From: Nitrospirota bacterium
Lineage (GTDB): Bacteria > Nitrospirota > Thermodesulfovibrionia > SZUA-242
Length of the DNA stretch: 64,000 nt
Direction of reading: 5' to 3'
NCBI GenBank assembly: GCA_016212095.1
Contig: JACRHH010000037.1
Span: forward strand, 1-64,000
A program made the translations under genes and the position numbers. Shown in pieces: positions 47,481 to 58,605 of this stretch; positions within the stretch are counted from its first letter, which is position 1; every line of letters starts with the position of its first letter. The notes beneath the pieces were generated by a model, which made no database searches, had not been told where the DNA came from, and was given only the letters and a program-made list of their open reading frames with translations.

Positions 47481-48938
47481 CTACATCCATTTTTGTGGCC
47501 CAAGCGCCGAGATCTCGGCAACGTAACGGGCTATTTTCAAGACATCATCCTCGCTGGTGCTCTCACGGAACCGGGAGATGAGTTCGTCCATGTGTTCCTC
47601 AATGAAGCGGGTGGAAACCTCGCCCGATATGAACGCCGGATGGCGGATTATGCTTAGAAGTAGCGGCGCAAGGGTTTTTACCCCCTCAACGCGCAGGTTC
47701 CGGCTAAGAGATCTGTCCATCACCCGGATCGCGTCCTCGCGATCCGCCCCGGCGGACATCAGAAGCATGAAGAGCGAATCGTAATAAGGCGGAATGTCGG
47801 CTCCCTCGTATGCGCCTGACGATATGCGAACTCCCGGCCCCTGCGGTATCTGCAAGCGGGTGATAGTGCCGAACGACGGGCTGAAGGTCTTCGGGTCTTC
47901 GGCGTTCAACCGCACCTCAAGCGCCCAGCGGTTCGGGCGGATGTCGGACTGATTAAACGGCAGACGCTTTCCCATCGAAACATCAAGCATTATGCCTACA
48001 ATGTCGAGGCCGGTGATCAGTTCGGTGATGCCGTGCTCCACCTGAAGGCGGGTGTTCACCTCAAGGAAATAGAACCGCCTGGCATGAGCGTCGAATATGA
48101 ACTCCACGGTTCCGGCTGTCGAATAGCCGATCTCGCGCATCAGCCGCACGGCGGTGAAGCAGATCTCCTGACGCAGATTGTCATCGAGCGTTGGCGACGG
48201 AGCCTCTTCGATGATCTTCTGGTTCCGGCGCTGAAGCGTGCATTCGCGTTCGAAAAGATGCACGACGTTTCCGTGTTCGTCGGCCACGATCTGAACCTCG
48301 ATGTGGCGTCCGCGCTCGATATATTTTTCCACGAGAAGCTTGTCGTCGCCGAACGCCTTCTTCGCCTCCGACCTGGCCTGGGCAACGGCCTGGGACATCT
48401 GCGAGTCTTCCTCGACCTTGACCATTCCCTTGCCGCCGCCTCCTGCCGACGCCTTGATGATGATCGGGAATGTCACGCCTTCGTCGCGCATCCACTGCCG
48501 AATCCTGTCGGGATCGTCCACATTGCTTATGCCCGGAATGGTCGGAACGTTCGCCCGGCCCGCGATGATCTTGGCCTCTATCTTGTCGCCCATCATCCGG
48601 ATTACATCGGGCGACGGGCCAACCCATACAAGTCCGGCGTCGATGACCCTTTGCGCGAATTCCTCGTTCTCGGCCAGAAAGCCCCAGCCCGGATGAACTG
48701 CGTCGGCTCCGGTGTCCTTCGCCGCGCGTATGAGCCTGTCCATGTTCAGATACGATTCGGCGGGCGGAGCCTCGCCGATATGAACAGCCTTGTCGGCCAT
48801 GAAGACGTGATGCGAAAGCCGGTCGGGTGTGCTATAGACAGCGATGGTGCTGATTTTCCTGTCGCGGCAGGTATGCATTATGCGCACCGCGGGTACGCCA
48901 CGATTGGCAACCAGAAGGCTTCTTATCTCTTTTTTCAT
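47481..48938 (-). CDS. pycA: Biotin carboxylase subunit (PycA-like)
   Basis: The 485-residue protein has an ATP-grasp biotin carboxylase: LLVANRGVPAVRIMHTCRD start, VHPGWGFLAENEEFA, the Gly-rich loop KASAGGGGKGM, the ERECTLQRRNQKIIEEAPSP block, and FLEVNTRLQVEHGITE. It charges biotin on the carrier domain of the next subunit. It starts at ATG 48938 (weak SD); an upstream frame to 49067 is not conserved. It is followed 9 bp later by pycB. One Ala/Pro change at 'NRGVPAVR' (usually NRGEIA-R) is visible. Confidence 0.93.
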   Translation of the reverse strand: MKKEIRSLLVANRGVPAVRIMHTCRDRKISTIAVYSTPDRLSHHVFMADKAVHIGEAPPAESYLNMDRLIRAAKDTGADAVHPGWGFLAENEEFAQRVIDAGLVWVGPSPDVIRMMGDKIEAKIIAGRANVPTIPGISNVDDPDRIRQWMRDEGVTFPIIIKASAGGGGKGMVKVEEDSQMSQAVAQARSEAKKAFGDDKLLVEKYIERGRHIEVQIVADEHGNVVHLFERECTLQRRNQKIIEEAPSPTLDDNLRQEICFTAVRLMREIGYSTAGTVEFIFDAHARRFYFLEVNTRLQVEHGITELITGLDIVGIMLDVSMGKRLPFNQSDIRPNRWALEVRLNAEDPKTFSPSFGTITRLQIPQGPGVRISSGAYEGADIPPYYDSLFMLLMSAGADREDAIRVMDRSLSRNLRVEGVKTLAPLLLSIIRHPAFISGEVSTRFIEEHMDELISRFRESTSEDDVLKIARYVAEISALGPQKWM

Positions 48939-49140
48939 TACCGTTATCCCAGCGAAGTTACTTGATGCGTCGGGACAAGCCCGCGCCAGCCGATTCATAC
49001 CTCGATAAACTAGCCGGATTGAATCAAACGAGTTGTAAAGTATATCATGTCTGGCCGCCAGGTTCATACATCGGGCGGCGGCATCAGGCGGCGGCGCAGA
49101 CGCTCATGTGTTATTATTTTATTTCTATTCCGGAATCGTT

Positions 49141-50619
49141 ATGTCCCGGATGATATTAAACGCCATAAAGGCTTCATGCGCAAGCAGTGAAGAAATTGGA
49201 GAAGCATTGAACAATTTCGACGTTAGCGAGGACAAATTCCGCGAGGAATGCGGCGTGTTCGGCGTGTTCAACCACATCGAGGCGGCCAACCTGACATATC
49301 TGGGCCTGTACGCCCTCCAGCATCGCGGGCAGGAAGGCGCGGGCATCTGCTCGTCCGACGGCAAGATGCTTCATCTGGAGAAATCCATGGGGCTTGTGGC
49401 CGATGTTTTCTCGGAGCGGCGCATCCAGCGCCTGAAGGGACAGATGGCGATCGGGCATAACCGCTACTCAACGGCGGGCTCTTCGTCGCTTAAAAACGTT
49501 CAGCCGATTCTGGTCAACTATTCGCTTGGGCAGCTTGCCATTGCCCATAACGGCAACCTGATAAACGCCGCCGAAATCCGGCGCGAACTGGAAGCAGAGG
49601 GCGCGATATTCCAGTCCGACTCCGACAGCGAGGTGATAGTTCACCTGATAGCTCACGCGCGTTGCGGTAACCTGCACGACAGGATAATCGAGGCGGTGCG
49701 CCGCATATCCGGCGCGTTCAGCCTCATTTTGATGACCGCAAACGAGATGATCGTGGTGCGCGACACCCACGGATTCAGGCCGCTGGCGCTCGGCACGCAT
49801 GACGGCGCATGGGTGGTGGGCTCGGAAACCTGCGCCTTCGACCTGATCGGCGCGGAATACATCCGCGACATCGATCCGGGCGAGATGCTCGTGATAAACG
49901 AGGACGGCGTCAAGTCGATTCAGTATGCAAACCCGGCAAGGCTTTCCCACTGCATCTTTGAGTTTATATATTTTTCGCGCCCCGACAGCAACATCTTCGG
50001 CAACCTGAACGTCAACGAACTCCGGAAGGAGTTCGGGCGAAAGCTTGCGCGCGATCACGCGGTTGAAGCCGACATTGTCATCCCGGTGCCGGATTCCGGC
50101 GTTCCGGCAGCCTTGGGCTACGCCGAGCAGGCCGGTATTCCGTTCGATTTCGGCCTTATCCGCAACCACTACGTCGGCAGGACGTTCATCGAGCCGCAGC
50201 AGAGCATCCGGCATTTCGGGGTAAAGATCAAGCTCAATCCGATAAGAAAGCTGCTTGAGGGCAAACGCGTGGTGGTCGTTGACGATTCGATAGTTCGCGG
50301 CACAACCAGCAAGAAGATAGTCAAAATGATCCGCGAAAGCGGCTGCGCCAAAAGCGTACACTTGCGCATCAGCTCCCCCCCCACGGTCGGCCCGTGCTAT
50401 TACGGGATAGACACGCCCACAAGAAACGAGTTAATAGCGTCAACCCACAGCGTGGAGGAGATACGGAAGTATGTCACAGCCGATTCGCTCGGCTATCTGA
50501 ACACAGACGAATTGAGGGAGGTTGTACCGAACTGCGGCAATTACTGCATGGCCTGTTTCGATAACAGATACCCGCTTCCGTTCCCGAACGATCGACTGTT
50601 TCAGCATACGCTTTTCTAG
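49141..50619 (+). CDS. purF: Amidophosphoribosyltransferase PurF (Fe-S, propeptide type)
   Basis: About 492 residues. After a propeptide ending in REE lies the N-terminal nucleophile Cys in [11 protein letters not shown]-amidotransferase blocks include [18 protein letters not shown] and SGAFSLI. The phosphoribosyl domain has [16 protein letters not shown] and [16 protein letters not shown]. The C-terminal cysteines ([11 protein letters not shown]) are Fe-S ligands as in Bacillus PurF. It makes phosphoribosylamine, the first committed step of purine synthesis. The start is uncertain: ATG 49141 lacks an SD, while TTG 49207 (GGAG upstream) would leave a 14-residue propeptide like that in Bacillus. 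Confidence 0.95.
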   Translation: MSRMILNAIKASCASSEEIGEALNNFDVSEDKFREECGVFGVFNHIEAANLTYLGLYALQHRGQEGAGICSSDGKMLHLEKSMGLVADVFSERRIQRLKGQMAIGHNRYSTAGSSSLKNVQPILVNYSLGQLAIAHNGNLINAAEIRRELEAEGAIFQSDSDSEVIVHLIAHARCGNLHDRIIEAVRRISGAFSLILMTANEMIVVRDTHGFRPLALGTHDGAWVVGSETCAFDLIGAEYIRDIDPGEMLVINEDGVKSIQYANPARLSHCIFEFIYFSRPDSNIFGNLNVNELRKEFGRKLARDHAVEADIVIPVPDSGVPAALGYAEQAGIPFDFGLIRNHYVGRTFIEPQQSIRHFGVKIKLNPIRKLLEGKRVVVVDDSIVRGTTSKKIVKMIRESGCAKSVHLRISSPPTVGPCYYGIDTPTRNELIASTHSVEEIRKYVTADSLGYLNTDELREVVPNCGNYCMACFDNRYPLPFPNDRLFQHTLF

Positions 50620-50802
50620 CCGTCATCAGCACTTTAATAAATATATATACGTCGCGCGAAAAAAAAATAGTGACTTTGCCCGTCCGGATTGTTTAACATT
50701 ATGCAAACGGCAGAGCCGGTTTTGCGTTTCGTCGCAGAAATAGATTCAGGACAGCACCGCCACATATAAAGCGACAGACGCGTAACCACTGGAGGGGTTG
50801 TG

Positions 50803-52095
50803 GTGGGGAGTCGCGGTTTTTTTTACTATGGTCATGCGGTTAATGCGGCTGGAGAATCAGCGCATTTGGCTGGTTGTCTTTTTCTTGCCCTGTCTTTTCT
50901 TCTTGTATTTTCAACCTCATCCCACGCCCTTTTCGGTTTCGGTTCCTCCGAAGAAACCCCAAAAGGCTCTGTTCTCACCCCCCAGGAGTGCAAGCTGGAA
51001 TTCAACAACAGGAAAAAGCAGATCCGGACGGAGCAGAGCGTTGACCTGACAGCCGCCAACATCGCTTCAGTGTTCGGATCGATTCACAAGACATGTTCAT
51101 ACCGGGAGGAGCTTTTTCAGTACGCGCTCAGAAAAGGCAAATACGACAATGCGCTTCTGTCCGGAATTGGCCGCGCCCTTTACGAAGGCGCCATCTTTGG
51201 CGCGATAAATCCGGACGATGACTGGAAAATGGAGGCGCGGAAGGCCGATCTGCGGCAAAGGATGCTCGGAGCGGCAGACGCGCTGCTTGAACGATACAAG
51301 GCTGAAAAGATTCCTTACGAAAAATACGCCGACGGAATCAGGCCGATGATTGGATTCGCCCGGCTGCAACTCGATTCGAGATCCTCATCGGCTTCCGGCG
51401 ATTATGGGGAGTCCAAACTGCCTTCCGAAATTCCGGTTGACGAGCTGGAATTGCTTGCCCATTCACCGGCCACCATGTTTGTCTATTTCAACTATTATTC
51501 CGATAACGGGATCCTGGGAAATTACCGCAACTTCGAGACAATGCGGACATCCCTCGACAAATTCCTCTCAGACGCTGAAGACGCCTGCGAATTTATCCTG
51601 ACGCTCTCATCCGGCGAATTACGGGTGCTTGACCTGGGATTCGGTCTCCAGATTCAGGCAGCGGTTGAGGGGCTCGCCGCGCCGTCGAAGCAGACCACTT
51701 CAAGTCCGGCCTTCATACGTGATCCATCGACAGGCCAGGCGCTGCCGGATCCATTCCTGATGGTTCCGGCCACTCATAATGCCCCTTACAGGACATGGCT
51801 CGGCGGATATGCCTATATCCTGAAACCTGAGCCGTCATCCATCGGAGAAAATAAAACTCTTGCGGCGGTCATCGACAAGGAACGAACCGCTAAACCGGTA
51901 AGCCCAAGGATGCGCGTGCTTCAGCTGCTGGGCAAGGTGAAGCCTGAGGAGGAGCCGCCAAAGACTGAAACCGTAACCGCAAAATTTGACAAGCCACGCG
52001 TTTATCGGATTATAAGCTACATATCAAGCGAGAAACTCCGGGAGCTTGAGAACTCCTGCGGAACCAGGCTGAATAATTTAATAGCTATTCCTTGA
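50803..52095 (+). CDS. Secreted or membrane-anchored protein, function unknown
   Basis: The 430-residue protein begins at a GTG (50803, with GGAGGGG upstream; 50800 also possible). It has a hydrophobic segment (about 25-45, CLFLALSFLLVFSTSSHA) that is either a signal peptide or anchor. The mature part includes a helical-repeat-like stretch (LTPQECKLEFNNRKKQI..., KADLRQRMLGAADALLERYKAEK), a middle mixed region, and a C-terminal domain (about 330-430). I recognise no family. It stands alone between purF and recJ; the 180-bp upstream AT-rich stretch (aaaaaaaaa, TATATATA) is the probable promoter. Confidence 0.65.
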   Translation: MGSRGFFYYGHAVNAAGESAHLAGCLFLALSFLLVFSTSSHALFGFGSSEETPKGSVLTPQECKLEFNNRKKQIRTEQSVDLTAANIASVFGSIHKTCSYREELFQYALRKGKYDNALLSGIGRALYEGAIFGAINPDDDWKMEARKADLRQRMLGAADALLERYKAEKIPYEKYADGIRPMIGFARLQLDSRSSSASGDYGESKLPSEIPVDELELLAHSPATMFVYFNYYSDNGILGNYRNFETMRTSLDKFLSDAEDACEFILTLSSGELRVLDLGFGLQIQAAVEGLAAPSKQTTSSPAFIRDPSTGQALPDPFLMVPATHNAPYRTWLGGYAYILKPEPSSIGENKTLAAVIDKERTAKPVSPRMRVLQLLGKVKPEEEPPKTETVTAKFDKPRVYRIISYISSEKLRELENSCGTRLNNLIAIP

Positions 52096-52107
52096 CGTTT
52101 CCTGCGT

Positions 52108-53772
52108 TCAGCTTGCCGCCCGCACGCCTTTAAGATTAAGCTGCACGCTTACCCGCCCGTTCCATTCGTTAAGTTGCGGCGTGAATGCCGCGTCTATCAG
52201 ACCGGCGCCTTGAAGCGTTCCGGCGTCGCCTCCCATGTCGAATCCTATCGAGTCGAGCGTGGAAAGCCCCTGACGCAGACGCATCTTCAGGTGATTTTTC
52301 CCGACTATCCGAAATTCCTGCGGCTCGACGCCCTTGCAGCCTAGCACCGGTTCCGGGTTCCCGCAGCCGAAAGGCTCCAGCATCGCGATTTCGCGGGCAA
52401 GCGCGTAGCTAACCTCTGAAAGCGAAACAGCCGCGTCGATCCGAAGCGACGGTAAATATGGCTTGCCGTCGAGCGTTGCCGCCAGAATTTCCGACATGCG
52501 GGCGCGGAATTCATTAATGCGCGCTGTTTGAATTCGCACGCCAGCCGCCTGGTGATGACCGCCGAAACCCTCCAGCATGTCGGCGCATCGTGTGAGCGCG
52601 CCTGTCAGGTCAAACGGCGGAATGCTGCGGCCAGAGCCTTTGGCCAGGCCGTTTTCGACGGAGAGCAGAATTACCGGACGCGAAAACTCATCGGCCAGAC
52701 GGGCAGCCGCGATGCCGAGCACGCCGTGATGCCATCCCTCGGCGCAAGCAACTGTCACGCCGGTATCCGCCGGATCGATCATTGCGCGCGCGGATTTCAG
52801 CAGTTCGGCCTCGATCTCCTGACGCTGCCGGTTGTTTTCGTGCAGGAATCCGGCAATCGCAAGCGCCTGATCCTCGCGCCCGGTCGTAAGCAGATCGACT
52901 ACCGGCGCGGCGTCGCCAAGCCGTCCGGCTGCGTTTATGCGCGGGCCAAGGGCAAATCCGATGGTCGTGCCGGTAACAGGCTTGCCTGCCGCGCCCGCAA
53001 CCTGAAGCAGCGCGCGCACGCCCGGACGCGGAGCGGCATTAATAGCAAGCAGGCCCGTCTTCACGATTATCCGGTTTTCGTCCACAAGCGGCACAACGTC
53101 GGCAACAGTTCCCATTGCCGCAAGATCAATCAGTCCCATCGCCCGATCTCTTCCGGCCAGAGCCTCGGCAACCTTCCATGCAACTCCCGCGCCGGCCAGA
53201 TCCTTGAACGGGTAACCGGAACCGGCGCGGTGCGGATTCACAACCGCAACGGCGGCGGGAAGCTCTCCGGTCTGGCTGTGATGGTCTGTTATCACCACAT
53301 CCATGCCAAGCGACGCGGCAAGCCTCACCTCATCGACGGCAGAGATGCCGCAGTCCACCGTAATAATCAGCCTCGCGCCAAGCGATGCAGCCTTTCGAAC
53401 AGACGATTCGCTCAGGCCGTATCCGTCGGTCAGGCGGTTCGGGATGATAAATCGGGCATTCGCGCCGATCATGCGAAGCGCCTCCATCATGATAGCGGTG
53501 GATGTGAGTCCGTCAACGTCGTAATCGCCGTGGATGAGCACCATCTCGCCGTTTTCGGCTGCCTTGCGAATGCGGGCGACGGCCCTGTCCATGTCGGGAA
53601 GAAGAAACGGATCGCGGAGGTTGTCGGTCGATCCCTTTAGAAAACGCGTGGCGTCTTCGGGCGTGGAGATTTTACGGTTGACCAGAATCTGCGCCAGAGC
53701 GGGAGATATTCCCGCCCCGGCTGACAGATATTGAAGGTATTCCCTGTTTGTTCTTGATACTACCCAGCGCAC
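52108..53772 (-). CDS. recJ: Single-stranded-DNA-specific exonuclease RecJ
   Basis: The 554-residue protein has the RecJ DHH motifs: IHGDYDVDGLTSTAIM (motif I), VDCGIS, VITDHHSQTGELP (DHH, motif III) and a DHHA1 domain with GFGGHHQAAGV. RecJ degrades 5'-to-3' single-stranded DNA in repair and recombination. It follows secF on the same strand (27 bp), a common Deltaproteobacteria-like arrangement. Length is typical. Confidence 0.95.
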   Translation of the reverse strand: MRWVVSRTNREYLQYLSAGAGISPALAQILVNRKISTPEDATRFLKGSTDNLRDPFLLPDMDRAVARIRKAAENGEMVLIHGDYDVDGLTSTAIMMEALRMIGANARFIIPNRLTDGYGLSESSVRKAASLGARLIITVDCGISAVDEVRLAASLGMDVVITDHHSQTGELPAAVAVVNPHRAGSGYPFKDLAGAGVAWKVAEALAGRDRAMGLIDLAAMGTVADVVPLVDENRIIVKTGLLAINAAPRPGVRALLQVAGAAGKPVTGTTIGFALGPRINAAGRLGDAAPVVDLLTTGREDQALAIAGFLHENNRQRQEIEAELLKSARAMIDPADTGVTVACAEGWHHGVLGIAAARLADEFSRPVILLSVENGLAKGSGRSIPPFDLTGALTRCADMLEGFGGHHQAAGVRIQTARINEFRARMSEILAATLDGKPYLPSLRIDAAVSLSEVSYALAREIAMLEPFGCGNPEPVLGCKGVEPQEFRIVGKNHLKMRLRQGLSTLDSIGFDMGGDAGTLQGAGLIDAAFTPQLNEWNGRVSVQLNLKGVRAAS

Positions 53773-53799
53773 ATCATGCCAGACAAACTAAAACCGCCA

Positions 53800-54708
53800 T
53801 CAGGCTGCTGCTGACGTCTTCTTCTCAAGAGCAAGCACAATCGGGCTTGCAACGAATATAGAGGAGAACGTGCCTACCAGAACGCCCAGGATCATCGCAA
53901 GCGAGAAGTCGTGCAGCACCTCGCCACCGAAGAAAAACAGGCAGATTGAAGAAAGAAGCACCGTCCAGGAAGTGATGATTGTGCGTGAAAGCACCTCGTT
54001 GATGCTCAGGTTCATGATCTCGATGAGCGTGGATTTCTTCTGCCGCTTCATCTCCTCGCGAATCCTGTCGAAGACCACGATCGTATCGGTGAGCGAATAA
54101 CCGGCTATGGTCAGAAGCGCCGATAGAAGGATGAGGTTTATCTCCTTGTCCATCAGGTAGAAAATGCCGAGCACCGCCATCACGTCGTGGAATGTGGCCA
54201 CGGTTGCGCCCACTCCGAAGCGAAACTGGAATCGCCACGCGATGTAGGCAAGTATGAACAATGTGGCCAGAAGCACTGCCCAGAACGCGTCGTTCCTGAG
54301 GCGCGACCCCACTTTTGGGCCGATCTCGGTTGTTGAATCGACAACGAACTTGTTGCCGGGAATGCCCTTGCCAAGCGCCGCCACAATGCGGTTCGAGGTG
54401 TCGCCCAGTTTTTCCTCTTTGCCCTTCATCCGGATGAGCACCTTGTTTACAGACGGAAAATCCTGGATGTCCGGCTCTTTCAGCCCGCCCGCCTCAACAG
54501 CGGCGCGAACGTCATGAACACTAACCGGGCGTTCGAACTTAAGTTGAACCGCCGTTCCACCGGCGAAGTCTATGCCGAGGTTGGCCTTGCCGGTAAATAC
54601 ATGAATTACTGCCAGAAGGCCTATGAGCGTAAGCACGCCCGACACGGCGAAGGCGTAATAACGCTTGCCGAGAAAATCGATTTTTGTGTTCTTGATAAGT
54701 GTAATCAT
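53800..54708 (-). CDS. secF: Protein translocase subunit SecF
   Basis: The 302-residue membrane protein has six predicted TM segments: TM1 ([19 protein letters not shown]), the large periplasmic P1 loop with [14 protein letters not shown], then TM2-6 with the conserved FDRIREEMK and [11 protein letters not shown] segments. With SecD and YajC it uses the proton gradient to pull exported proteins across the membrane. Its start overlaps the SecD stop (ATGA). Confidence 0.97.
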   Translation of the reverse strand: MITLIKNTKIDFLGKRYYAFAVSGVLTLIGLLAVIHVFTGKANLGIDFAGGTAVQLKFERPVSVHDVRAAVEAGGLKEPDIQDFPSVNKVLIRMKGKEEKLGDTSNRIVAALGKGIPGNKFVVDSTTEIGPKVGSRLRNDAFWAVLLATLFILAYIAWRFQFRFGVGATVATFHDVMAVLGIFYLMDKEINLILLSALLTIAGYSLTDTIVVFDRIREEMKRQKKSTLIEIMNLSINEVLSRTIITSWTVLLSSICLFFFGGEVLHDFSLAMILGVLVGTFSSIFVASPIVLALEKKTSAAA

Positions 54709-56336
54709 ATGCTGAGCGCCTTGACCTCCTTTCTGCTGTTCAAGAGGTCGAAGACGACCTTGGTTCCAACAAGGGCGGTGAACAGATTTATCGAGACGCC
54801 CAGAAACAGCGTCACCGCAAAGCCCTTTATCGGGCCGGTTCCATACTGGAATAGAACGGCTGCGGTTATCAGCGTGGTCACATGCGAGTCCACAATCGTC
54901 AGAAACGCCTTGTCGTAACCCGAATCCACGGCTGCTCGCGGCGTTTTGCCCACAAGCAGTTCCTCGCGCATGCGCTCGAACATCAGCACGTTGCTGTCAA
55001 CCGCCATTCCGATGGCCAAAATCACGCCCGCTATGCCGGGCATCGTAAGCGTGGCACCAAGCCATGCCAGAGCGCCAAGCAGAAGCAGGATGTTCAGTAC
55101 GAGCGCAAAGTCGGCGATTACGCCCGACAGCTTGTAGTAAAAGGCCATGAATAGCGAAACAAGAATCATGGAAGCGATGCCCGCGAGCTTTCCGGCCTCG
55201 ATGGAGTCGCGGCCAAGCGTGGGGCCCACGGTCACGTTCTGTATCATCTTCACCGGAGCCTGAAGCGCGCCGGCCTTGAGCACGATGGCCAAGTCCTTGG
55301 CCTCCTCCATCGTGAATCCGCCGCTTATTTGTGCTTTACCACCGGCTATCTTCTCCCTGATTTCAGGCGCGGAATGGATGTTCTTGTCGAGGACAATCGC
55401 CATGCGCTTTTTCACGTTCGCGCCGGTCACGTCCTCGAAGAGCCTTGATCCCTCGTCGTTGAATTCGATGCTGACGTACGGCTCGTTGAAGCGGGTGTCT
55501 ATGCTGACACGCGCATCGGTAAGCAGATCGCCGGTGAGAAGCGATTCCTTTTTCACCAGATACACGCGCTTTGTCACCTGCTGGGTCTGCCGGTCAACCT
55601 GGCGGCCAAAGAGTATCTCGGTTCCTTCCGCAAGCTTCGGCGAGAAGTTCTTTATCAGATTCTCCTCCTCGCCCGGCTGAACCGACGCCGGAAGCTCGGC
55701 GGCAAGCGGGCTTGTCTCATCGAGCATCTTGAACTCAAGAAGCGCCACACGGTTTATAAGCTCGATCGCCCGCTTCGGGTCTTTCACGCCCGGAAGCTGG
55801 ATCACGATCTCGTTTGCGCCCTGACGGTGAATTGTCGGCTCCGCGACTCCGAACTGGTCAATTCTGTTGCGGATGGTCTCGATGGCCTGATCCACCGAAT
55901 TGGCCTTGATCGTTTTGACTTCCGCCGCCTGAAGCGCAAAAAGCAGATCGCTTCCGGTTGTAAACGAGCTTTCAAGGCTTGGATACTGGTCTTTAACCAG
56001 AGCCGCGACCGCCTTCGCGTCCGACGCGCCGATCACGCGGATTTCGGTGCCGGACGTCTTCACGTCAGCGGTAATATTCTTCTTTTTAAGCGAATCCCTG
56101 AGATTTCTTCCGAGCCTCTCGATTGTCACATCGACAGCCTTGTCCCATTCGACTTCAAAAACAAGATGCAGTCCGCCCTGAAGATCCAGTCCCAGAACGA
56201 TGCCTCTCGACGGCATGATGTTTTTCCACCACTGGGGCATGGAGTTGTACGTACTTGTGGCGGGAAGCAGATAGACAAGCGCCACGATTATTGACGTGGC
56301 GATAAGTCCAAGCCTCCAGATGATGCTTTTCTTCAT
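54705..56336 (-). CDS. secD: Protein translocase subunit SecD
   Basis: The 543-residue membrane protein has TM1 at the N-terminus, the P1 periplasmic domain with [14 protein letters not shown], and the C-terminal TM bundle with [25 protein letters not shown], diagnostic of SecD. The second ATG (56336) has better spacing from AGGAGG than the first (56339). It sits between yajC and secF, the usual order. Confidence 0.97.
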   Translation of the reverse strand: MKKSIIWRLGLIATSIIVALVYLLPATSTYNSMPQWWKNIMPSRGIVLGLDLQGGLHLVFEVEWDKAVDVTIERLGRNLRDSLKKKNITADVKTSGTEIRVIGASDAKAVAALVKDQYPSLESSFTTGSDLLFALQAAEVKTIKANSVDQAIETIRNRIDQFGVAEPTIHRQGANEIVIQLPGVKDPKRAIELINRVALLEFKMLDETSPLAAELPASVQPGEEENLIKNFSPKLAEGTEILFGRQVDRQTQQVTKRVYLVKKESLLTGDLLTDARVSIDTRFNEPYVSIEFNDEGSRLFEDVTGANVKKRMAIVLDKNIHSAPEIREKIAGGKAQISGGFTMEEAKDLAIVLKAGALQAPVKMIQNVTVGPTLGRDSIEAGKLAGIASMILVSLFMAFYYKLSGVIADFALVLNILLLLGALAWLGATLTMPGIAGVILAIGMAVDSNVLMFERMREELLVGKTPRAAVDSGYDKAFLTIVDSHVTTLITAAVLFQYGTGPIKGFAVTLFLGVSINLFTALVGTKVVFDLLNSRKEVKALSI

Positions 56337-56410
56337 CATTCCTCCTGATTGGCCTCCTGATTGGGATGAGTGCTTTTGCGGCGATGGAACAGCTCGTGAA
56401 AGCGCCCTGT

Positions 56411-56740
56411 TTATTCCTCTGTTGCGCTTCGAATCGCGGCAACAGCGGAACGCAACATCTTCACCCGCACGTTATCGGCTATTTTTACTGTAACTGTATC
56501 GTCAGCCACTGTCTCGACAAGGCCGTACACGCCGCCGTTCGTGATGATTTTATCGCCCTTTTTTAGATTGTCGAGCATTGCCTTGGTCTCTTTCGCGCGC
56601 TTCTGCTGCGGACGGATCAACAGGAAATAGAAGACGACAAATATAAGGATAAGCGGCACGAACTGGCCAAGAACGCCAGCCCCGCCCTGTGGAGCAGCAG
56701 CCGTATCGGCTGCGATAGCCTCTGTCACACTGAAAAACAC
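56411..56740 (-). CDS. yajC: Preprotein translocase subunit YajC
   Basis: The 109-residue protein has one TM ([22 protein letters not shown]), the cytoplasmic YajC motif [13 protein letters not shown] and a C-terminal [17 protein letters not shown]. It is a small component of the SecDF-YajC complex. It starts at GTG 56740 with GGGGAGG eight bases upstream. First gene of yajC-secD-secF. Confidence 0.95.
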   Translation of the reverse strand: MFFSVTEAIAADTAAAPQGGAGVLGQFVPLILIFVVFYFLLIRPQQKRAKETKAMLDNLKKGDKIITNGGVYGLVETVADDTVTVKIADNVRVKMLRSAVAAIRSATEE

Positions 56741-56814
56741 TGATGTTACCTCCCCAAAAAATGATGTTACTATACCTGTCCGATTTGCCGGTTTTCAAGT
56801 TGACACGACAGCAA

Positions 56815-57309
56815 TCAAAGCCCCAAATCCAGCCGCTTCTGCCTCAGGAAATCCTCGACTGACTCGCGGTAGATGTCGCGCGCGGCGCGCACCGCCTCGC
56901 TCACACGGCTGTTGTAAAGCTTGAGGCCTTCCTTTATATCATCGCCAAACTCGTTGAAGAACGTGTCGTTTCGTATCGAATTTTCGACCTTTTTCGAGTT
57001 GTAAAGCCATATGTCGGACATTATGGTGCGCGCAAGACGGCGGGCCTTTTCCATAGCCTCAGCCATTTCCGGCGTAATCTGCTCCTGCGCCTCCGGTGAG
57101 ATCCGCTCCTGCGCCTCCGGCGCGACAGGTTCGCCCGGCGGCTGTGGCGGTTCCGGCTGTGGCGGTTCCGGCTGTGGCGGCTGTGGCGTGGGCTTCTTTA
57201 CGATAAAGGCGGTGGTGCATTTCGGACATTTGAACTTCGTGCCGGATTCCGCCACGCGGTCGTCATCGAGTTTCAGCTTCGTCTTGCATTTCGGGCATAG
57301 AACTACCAT
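56815..57309 (-). CDS. MJ0042-type zinc-ribbon protein
   Basis: The 164-residue protein starts with a zinc ribbon of the MJ0042 type: MVVLCPKCKTKLKLDDDRV and F-K-C-P-K-C-T-T-A-F, with two CxxC knuckles. A Pro/Gln-rich linker (PQPEPPQ repeats, about 45-65) and a helical C-terminal part (about 80-164) follow. Such proteins are frequent in Deltaproteobacteria and Planctomycetes with varied roles. It stands alone upstream of yajC on the same strand; an RNA- or protein-binding role is a guess. Confidence 0.75.
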   Translation of the reverse strand: MVVLCPKCKTKLKLDDDRVAESGTKFKCPKCTTAFIVKKPTPQPPQPEPPQPEPPQPPGEPVAPEAQERISPEAQEQITPEMAEAMEKARRLARTIMSDIWLYNSKKVENSIRNDTFFNEFGDDIKEGLKLYNSRVSEAVRAARDIYRESVEDFLRQKRLDLGL

Positions 57310-57426
57310 CTCGCCGACTCCTGTAACCGAAGTTTATGTTCCAAAGGCGCATGACAGGCTCTGCCGCGCCGTTAATAATCTGCATCAAACGGGCCGAAAA
57401 CACAAGATAAATGCGTCTTCAGGCAA

Positions 57427-58605
57427 TCACCAGACAGCAAGCGCGAGCCCTTTCAGGTACAGCCCCTCCGGGTGATAGATGTTGACGGGGTGATCGGCGG
57501 GCTGAAAAAGGTGGCGCAATATCCTGACGTTCCGCCCGGATTCGATGGCAGCGGCGGTAACCGCGCCCGAAAACATCCCCGGCCCGACAGCCTGCGAGCA
57601 GGAGAAGGTGAAGATAATCCCGCCTGCCGCCACCTTTTTAAACGCGGCCAGATTGAGCCTTCTGTATGCCTGAACAGCCTGATGACGGGCAGAGATATTC
57701 TTGGCAAACGCAGGCGGATCGAGGACTATAACGTCATAGAAATCATTCGGCGCGCCATGCAGGAAATCGAAAACATCGGCAACAAAAGACTGGTGTTCGC
57801 TGCCGGTTTCGTTCAACGCAATGTTTTCGTCCGTCCATTCGATCGCCCGCGCCGAGCTGTCAACCGAATGAACAAGCGACGCTCCCGCGCAAGCCGCGTA
57901 AACCGAGAAGCCGCCGGAATAGCAGAATGTATTCAAAACTCGTTTCCCTTGCGCGTAACCGGACAGTATCGATCTGTTGTCGCGCTGATCGAGGAAAAAG
58001 CCGGTCTTCTGGCCTCGCTCCCAGTCCACATTGAAACGGAGTCCGTTTTCGGTGATGAGCCCGCCGGTCTTCTCTCCGAACAGATATTGTCCGCCCGCTT
58101 TACCCGATCCCTTCGAGGAGTGCGGCTTGTGATAGACGGCGCGCAGGCGCTCGCCATAAATCGCGCGAAGAATTTCCGCAAATGTATGCGCTTCCCGGTG
58201 CATGCCCTCGGAATGCGTCTGCATGACGGCGGTTCCGTTGTACCAGTCAACAATCAGGCCGGGCATTCCGTCGCCCTCGGCGTTTATCAGGCGGTATGCG
58301 TTTGTTGCTGCGTTTTCGGCCAGTCCGGCTGTCTTTCTAAGGCCATACGCATTCCTGAACCGCTCATCCCAGAGCGTTCTGACATTGGCAATGCGTTCGA
58401 AGCCGACGATTCTTACAGCGATGCTGCCGGGAGCGTAATGGCCGATGGCCAGATACTCGCCGTCTTCCGAGAAGACCTCGACAAGGTCGCCCTCGCTTAT
58501 CCCATTGTCCATGCGCTTTATCGCGCCGGAAAAAATCCAGGGATGAAACCTCCGGGCGGAGTCTGTTTTACTTCTTTTCAATACTATTTGCGGATAGGCG
58601 GGCAT
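57427..58605 (-). CDS. RlmI-like class I SAM-dependent rRNA methyltransferase
   Basis: The 392-residue protein has an N-terminal PUA domain (about 1-80, with RFHPWIFSGAI and VRIVGFE) and a Rossmann methyltransferase (about 190-392). Its SAM motifs are VLNTFCYSGGFSVYAACAGA and VDSSARAIEWTDEN, and the catalytic DPPAF motif with IIFTFSCSQ follows. This is the RlmI/YccW family, which methylates cytosine 1962 of 23S rRNA to 5-methylcytosine. ATG 58605 is used. It stands alone downstream of mlaE. Confidence 0.9.
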   Translation of the reverse strand: MPAYPQIVLKRSKTDSARRFHPWIFSGAIKRMDNGISEGDLVEVFSEDGEYLAIGHYAPGSIAVRIVGFERIANVRTLWDERFRNAYGLRKTAGLAENAATNAYRLINAEGDGMPGLIVDWYNGTAVMQTHSEGMHREAHTFAEILRAIYGERLRAVYHKPHSSKGSGKAGGQYLFGEKTGGLITENGLRFNVDWERGQKTGFFLDQRDNRSILSGYAQGKRVLNTFCYSGGFSVYAACAGASLVHSVDSSARAIEWTDENIALNETGSEHQSFVADVFDFLHGAPNDFYDVIVLDPPAFAKNISARHQAVQAYRRLNLAAFKKVAAGGIIFTFSCSQAVGPGMFSGAVTAAAIESGRNVRILRHLFQPADHPVNIYHPEGLYLKGLALAVW

